This document shows, in pieces, positions 60,813 to 64,000 of a stretch of DNA of 64,000 nt. This DNA is from Paenibacillus solani. GTDB taxonomy: Bacteria; Bacillota; Bacilli; Paenibacillales; Paenibacillaceae. The DNA is taken from positions 2,054,369-2,118,368 of the forward strand of contig NZ_LIUT01000001.1 of NCBI RefSeq assembly GCF_001277345.1, written 5' to 3'. Positions within the stretch are counted from its first letter, which is position 1. Every line of letters starts with the position of its first letter. A program made the position numbers and the translations under genes. A model generated the notes under the pieces. The model was given only the letters and a program-made list of their open reading frames with translations, did not search any database and was not told the DNA's origin.

Positions 60813-61047
60813 CTATTCCTTCCTTCCTTATTACCGATTCTTAACTCAGAAATAGCCCAAAATAGTCCATTTAAGAAGCCCCTTCTTAAGAAGAATATTA
60901 GCAAAGAAGACTGCATCGATCCCGACAATTCTGATATTGCTTTTGTCGGATCAATTCATAAAACTTAGTTATAATAACTGCAATGAAAGACTGAAATATT
61001 TCTTTGATTGAAGCTATAATAATCAGAGAAGGATGTGTAAAACAAAC

Positions 61048-61911
61048 ATGAACTTACTAGAGCACATGAATGATGCTTTAACCTATATTGAGAATAACCT
61101 AGATCATGATATCGATATGGCGACAGTAGCAAAAATAGCTCACTGTTCAGAATTTCATTTCAAAAAAATGTTCTCGTATTTAGCAGGCGTTACATTACTT
61201 GAATATGTTAGAAAAAGACGGCTAACCATGGCTGGTTTTGAATTAAAGGATCAAAATATAAAAGTTATCGACGTTGCCATCAAATATGGCTATCATTCAC
61301 CCGATTCGTTCGCGAAAGCCTTTTATCAATTACATGGAATTAACCCCTCCGAGGCTAGCAAACCCGGGAAATATTTGAAATCCTTTCCGCGAATGATCTT
61401 TCAATTATCCATTTCAGGAGGAAACGAACTATCTTATTGTATTGAAAATAAAAATGCGTTTACTATTGTGGGTATTAAAGAAAGAATCCCACTCGTTTAT
61501 AAAGGAGAAAACCCTGCTATAACCAAAATGCTAACAAAATTAACAGATGACGTTTTCTCTAAATTGAAATCTCTAGCAAATGCTGAGCCTTTAGGAGGAT
61601 ATAGTGTTTCATTCAACATTAGGGAGAGAGAAAATGAGGTAAAGGCTAAACTTGATCATCTTATTGGTGTAGCAACAACTAAAAAAGACCTAATGGGGCT
61701 AGCTTCTCTTAATGTTCCACCTTCCCTATGGGCTATTTTCGCTGTAAATGGTAATCTCTCCGACATACAGGAAGTGTGGGGACAAATTTATGCTGAATGG
61801 TTTCCTTCATCTAATTATCAAGTTGTAGAAGGTCCCGAGATTTTATTTATAGATAAGAAGAATAGCGGTACGAACAAAAGCGAAATTTGGATCCCTGTAG
61901 AGAAAAAGTGA
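61048..61911 (+). CDS. AraC-family regulator with GyrI-like effector domain
   Basis: About 287 residues. An AraC double helix-turn-helix is at the N-terminus (DIDMATVAKIAHCSEFHFKK, VIDVAIKYGYHSPDSFAKAF, INPSEASK), followed by a GyrI-like small-molecule-binding domain (FTIVGIKERIPLVYKGENPA, GPEILFIDKKNSG). This architecture is common in drug-responsive regulators such as YdeE-type proteins. ATG 61033 directly abuts GAAGG, leaving no spacing; ATG 61048 is chosen, though its spacing is long. No obvious target lies beside it, except perhaps the MFS exporter at 62384. Confidence 0.83.
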   Translation: MNLLEHMNDALTYIENNLDHDIDMATVAKIAHCSEFHFKKMFSYLAGVTLLEYVRKRRLTMAGFELKDQNIKVIDVAIKYGYHSPDSFAKAFYQLHGINPSEASKPGKYLKSFPRMIFQLSISGGNELSYCIENKNAFTIVGIKERIPLVYKGENPAITKMLTKLTDDVFSKLKSLANAEPLGGYSVSFNIRERENEVKAKLDHLIGVATTKKDLMGLASLNVPPSLWAIFAVNGNLSDIQEVWGQIYAEWFPSSNYQVVEGPEILFIDKKNSGTNKSEIWIPVEKK

Positions 61912-62256
61912 ACTTTTGGTTAATAATCAACCAATGTTGAGCGTTTAGCGTCTGAAAATTAGATGGTCAGCAACAGTATTAATAATGATTCGTATATGCT
62001 TATTCCAAAATACAGAAGGCTTTGACTTCACTATAAATGCACGTGCCGGTTGATATCTCACTGAATTTGTATAAACATATAACAGACTCTTTCAACGAGA
62101 ATGCAAGGAGTATTTATTCTGTAGCCAGGTATTACTCTTACCAACTTGATAACATGAATAAAAAGCCGCATAATCAGCGGCTTCTAAAGTTACAAAGTTT
62201 TTATCACCCAACATACACGGTTAAATGTTCGCTTACGTAGCCAGTAAGTATAGGAG
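61912..62256. other. Intergenic region with a degenerate family A hairpin (copy 11)
   Basis: AAAAAGCCGCATAATCAGCGGCTT (62160-62183) is followed by TTACAAAGTTTTTATCACCC, resembling the second half of family A with a changed loop. No intact gene is visible; plus-strand codons from 62037 form an open frame without a ribosome site. The hairpin lies 3' of the minus-strand dehydrogenase remnant. Confidence 0.45.
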
Positions 62257-62365
62257 TTACTTTATTTTAATGACCACCTTTCCTTTGGCGCTTGCGTCTT
62301 GCAGGTACGAGAATGCTTGCTCAGTCTCTTCCATTTTATATGAATGTGAAAGCTTTCTTGTTCGG
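62257..62365 (-). pseudogene. Zinc-type alcohol dehydrogenase/quinone oxidoreductase C-terminal remnant
   Basis: The minus strand reads KLSHSYKMEETEQAFSYLQD then ASAKGKVVIKIK and a stop at 62257. That is the conserved end of medium-chain dehydrogenases (Y.ME.A.EAF.YL..G.AKGK.V). Everything upstream is lost. It follows the MFS gene directly. Confidence 0.7.
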
Positions 62366-62383
62366 ATAATCCTTATTTTCACA

Positions 62384-63703
62384 CTATAAAGAGACTTGGT
62401 TTTCGCTTTTATCGTGACGGCGCCACAATATAACCGGGATAAGTATTAATGAAAGAATGCTCCCAGAAACTGAAAGTGTGGCATAACTGGATTGAGCTAC
62501 CACCATACCAGAAAGGGCACCACCAGATGCTCCTGCAAGAGCAATTAATACATCAACAGACCCTTGCACTTTCGCGCGATTTGCTGGAGTTGTTGCATCC
62601 ACGATTAATGCTGTTCCACTTATCAAACCAAAGTTCCATCCTAATCCCAAAAGAGATAGGGCAACGATCAAGACTATCATGGAATCAGTTGGGGCAACTG
62701 CAGCGACTATCCCTGCAAGTAGTAGTGTGACCCCAGAAGCAACTGCCATCGCTGTACGACCGATTTTATCAACGAGAATACCAGTAATAAGGGATGGTAA
62801 ATACATCGAGCCGACATGAAATCCAATAACAAGGCCAACTTCGCTAAGTCCATGCCCATGGTGTCTCATATGTACGGGCGTCATTGTCATGATGGCTACC
62901 ATAACAATTTGCGTAGAAATCATAACCATTGCGCCAAGAGTAATTCCTCTCTTTTCTGCTCTTGTATTAACTATTTCCTTTGATGAAGAGGCGTTATCAT
63001 CGGCCTTTCTCTGAAGAGCAATAGCATTAGCTACCAACAAAGGATCGGGACGCAGAAAGATAAGCAAAACGATTCCCGCAAGAGCATAAGCCGCCGCTGC
63101 TAATAAAAAAGGACCCGCTAAACTAGGGATACCCAATGAGAGTGCGAAATCACCTGTGACGTTCACTAAATTCGGACCTGCCACTGCACCAAACGTAGTA
63201 AACACCATGGCTGTACTGGCTGCAGTTGCTCGTTGCTTAGAGTTTGCGAGGTCAGTCCCGGCATAACGTGCTTGTAAATTTGTTGCCGTGCCTCCGCCAT
63301 AAACCAATAAAGATATTAAGAGTAGTATAAGGCTATTTGTCATGGCAGCTAACACGACTCCAATCGCTCCTATACTTCCTGCCAGAAATCCCAGACCCAA
63401 TCCCAAATTCCGTCCATATCGCTGGGATAGACGTCCAACTAGGAAGGCCGCAGCAGCTGATCCTAACGTAAACAGAGCTGTTGGAACACCTGTAAAATTG
63501 TCGGTTCCGAGCATTTCCTGAGCTAAAAGGGCTCCAACGGTAATTCCCGCCGCTAGACCGGCACCTCCAAAAATTTGAGATATGATAACAATCGTTAATG
63601 TCCGCCGATACAATTTACGGTGTTTTTCTGGTGAATCAACATAACCCTGTATAGATGCTGGTAGCTTCTTCAGATCCTTATTTAAAGTCATTAGTTTAGA
63701 CAT
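62384..63703 (-). CDS. MFS transporter
   Basis: A 439-residue major facilitator with twelve hydrophobic segments. The loop 2-3 signature is VGRLSQRYGRNLGLGLGFLA, and the second half repeats it as GILVDKIGRTAMAVASGVTL. A charged central loop (RKADDNASSSKEIVNTRAEK) separates the halves. It is an exporter-type protein of unknown substrate. The first ATG (63703) touches GGAAGG; the ATG at 63691 has better spacing. The gene for a rhodanese-domain protein lies 54 bases upstream on the same strand and may be co-transcribed. Confidence 0.85.
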   Translation of the reverse strand: MSKLMTLNKDLKKLPASIQGYVDSPEKHRKLYRRTLTIVIISQIFGGAGLAAGITVGALLAQEMLGTDNFTGVPTALFTLGSAAAAFLVGRLSQRYGRNLGLGLGFLAGSIGAIGVVLAAMTNSLILLLISLLVYGGGTATNLQARYAGTDLANSKQRATAASTAMVFTTFGAVAGPNLVNVTGDFALSLGIPSLAGPFLLAAAAYALAGIVLLIFLRPDPLLVANAIALQRKADDNASSSKEIVNTRAEKRGITLGAMVMISTQIVMVAIMTMTPVHMRHHGHGLSEVGLVIGFHVGSMYLPSLITGILVDKIGRTAMAVASGVTLLLAGIVAAVAPTDSMIVLIVALSLLGLGWNFGLISGTALIVDATTPANRAKVQGSVDVLIALAGASGGALSGMVVAQSSYATLSVSGSILSLILIPVILWRRHDKSENQVSL

Positions 63704-63757
63704 CCTTCCACAGTAACCAACTGTATTAATTTCAAATGAATTATGACCGCGTTTGTT

Positions 63758-64000
63758 TTACCCTATAACCTCCTCTTCGCCAGTTGGCATGGTTGTAATT
63801 GCATCCCAGTCTTGAACCCTCATGCTGAATCGAGCCGCATCCAACCCTCTAGACTTTAATAACTCAATGGCCTTTACAGACATTAGACAGTACGGGCCTC
63901 GGCAGTACGCTACAATCTTAGACTTTACTGGTAATGAATTTAACTGTTCAGCTAACTCCTCAATAGGCATTGAAATAGCGCCAGGAATATGAGCAGCTTC
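63758..64000 (-). CDS. Rhodanese-domain protein, C-terminal part (runs off the window)
   Basis: The frame enters from the right edge reading EAAHIPGAISMPIEELAEQL and ends at 63758. KIVAYCRGPYCLMSVKAIEL contains the rhodanese active-site Cys in the CRGPYC motif. This particular motif is typical of proteins that join an ArsR-type DNA-binding domain to a rhodanese domain, so the missing N-terminus may be a regulator. The visible part is about 81 residues. It is probably in an operon with the MFS gene. Confidence 0.8.
   Translation of the reverse strand, partial: EAAHIPGAISMPIEELAEQLNSLPVKSKIVAYCRGPYCLMSVKAIELLKSRGLDAARFSMRVQDWDAITTMPTGEEEVIG

Noticed and set aside
1..64000. tRNA or rRNA genes
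   Set aside because: I looked for cloverleaf ends and conserved rRNA stretches and recognised none; a tRNAscan run would be decisive.

Overview
The window looks like a chromosome segment of a low-to-mid-GC endospore-forming Firmicute, most probably Paenibacillus. The evidence is the gene content: a YesM/YesN-type two-component pair inside an LplBC-type sugar transporter locus with a GH88 hydrolase and a DUF2264 protein, a secreted protein ending in a FIMAH-type helical module, DUF6366, AGGAGG ribosome sites, frequent TTG/GTG starts and Fur/cre sites of Bacillus type. The species cannot be named from the sequence. Most genes lie on the minus strand. I saw no rRNA, tRNA or CRISPR array.

Layout. 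0.7-5 kb: a serine hydrolase, a phosphoesterase, an EamA permease and a DeoR-type regulator with likely shared operator repeats. 5.5-9.5 kb: an iron-acquisition group of three units, each behind a Fur box (flavin reductase, AraC regulator fused to a siderophore-binding domain, siderophore-binding lipoprotein). 9.7-13.2 kb: an IS110 remnant, a broken unknown gene, an MFS exporter, a decayed nitroreductase and a TetR regulator with palindromic operators. 14-23 kb: a very large secreted protein, a 5'-nucleotidase-type phosphatase and a complete phnD-phnC-phnE-phnE phosphonate-type importer. 23-29.2 kb: small accessory genes, rarD, two unrecognised genes, a second sliding clamp (DnaN) with a ribbon-helix-helix protein, Nudix and GNAT genes.

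29.4-34.9 kb is a toxin island. A C2/Vip/iota-like binary toxin (PA14-type pore-forming B component and ADP-ribosyltransferase A component, both without signal peptides) lies between IS3 and IS256 remnants and two copies of an interspersed repeat. The A component has an unusual N-terminus: a long coiled coil followed by what looks like half of a decayed ADP-ribosyltransferase domain.

35-48.4 kb is a polysaccharide-utilisation locus: two ABC permeases, a binding lipoprotein, sensor kinase, response regulator, DUF2264 protein and GH88 unsaturated glucuronyl hydrolase, preceded by a secreted beta-propeller protein with a cre site. 49-64 kb is mixed housekeeping and stress genes: TolB-like propeller, HtrA-like protease, DinG-like helicase, ECF sigma with probable anti-sigma factor, a TipAS-MerR/DUF2268 operon with a textbook MerR promoter, an HxlR/flavin-reductase pair, an APH-type kinase, an AraC-GyrI regulator, an MFS exporter and the end of a rhodanese protein.

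Two interspersed repeat families run through the window. Family A (about 110-150 bp, two hairpins) occurs about eleven times in one orientation, nearly always just 3' of a minus-strand gene, with its second hairpin plus T-run in the sense of a terminator for that gene. Family B is a shorter terminator-like repeat. Many gene remnants (transposases, nitroreductase, copper amine oxidase-type domain, alcohol dehydrogenase, peptidyl-prolyl isomerase) lie between intact genes, so the region is turning over.
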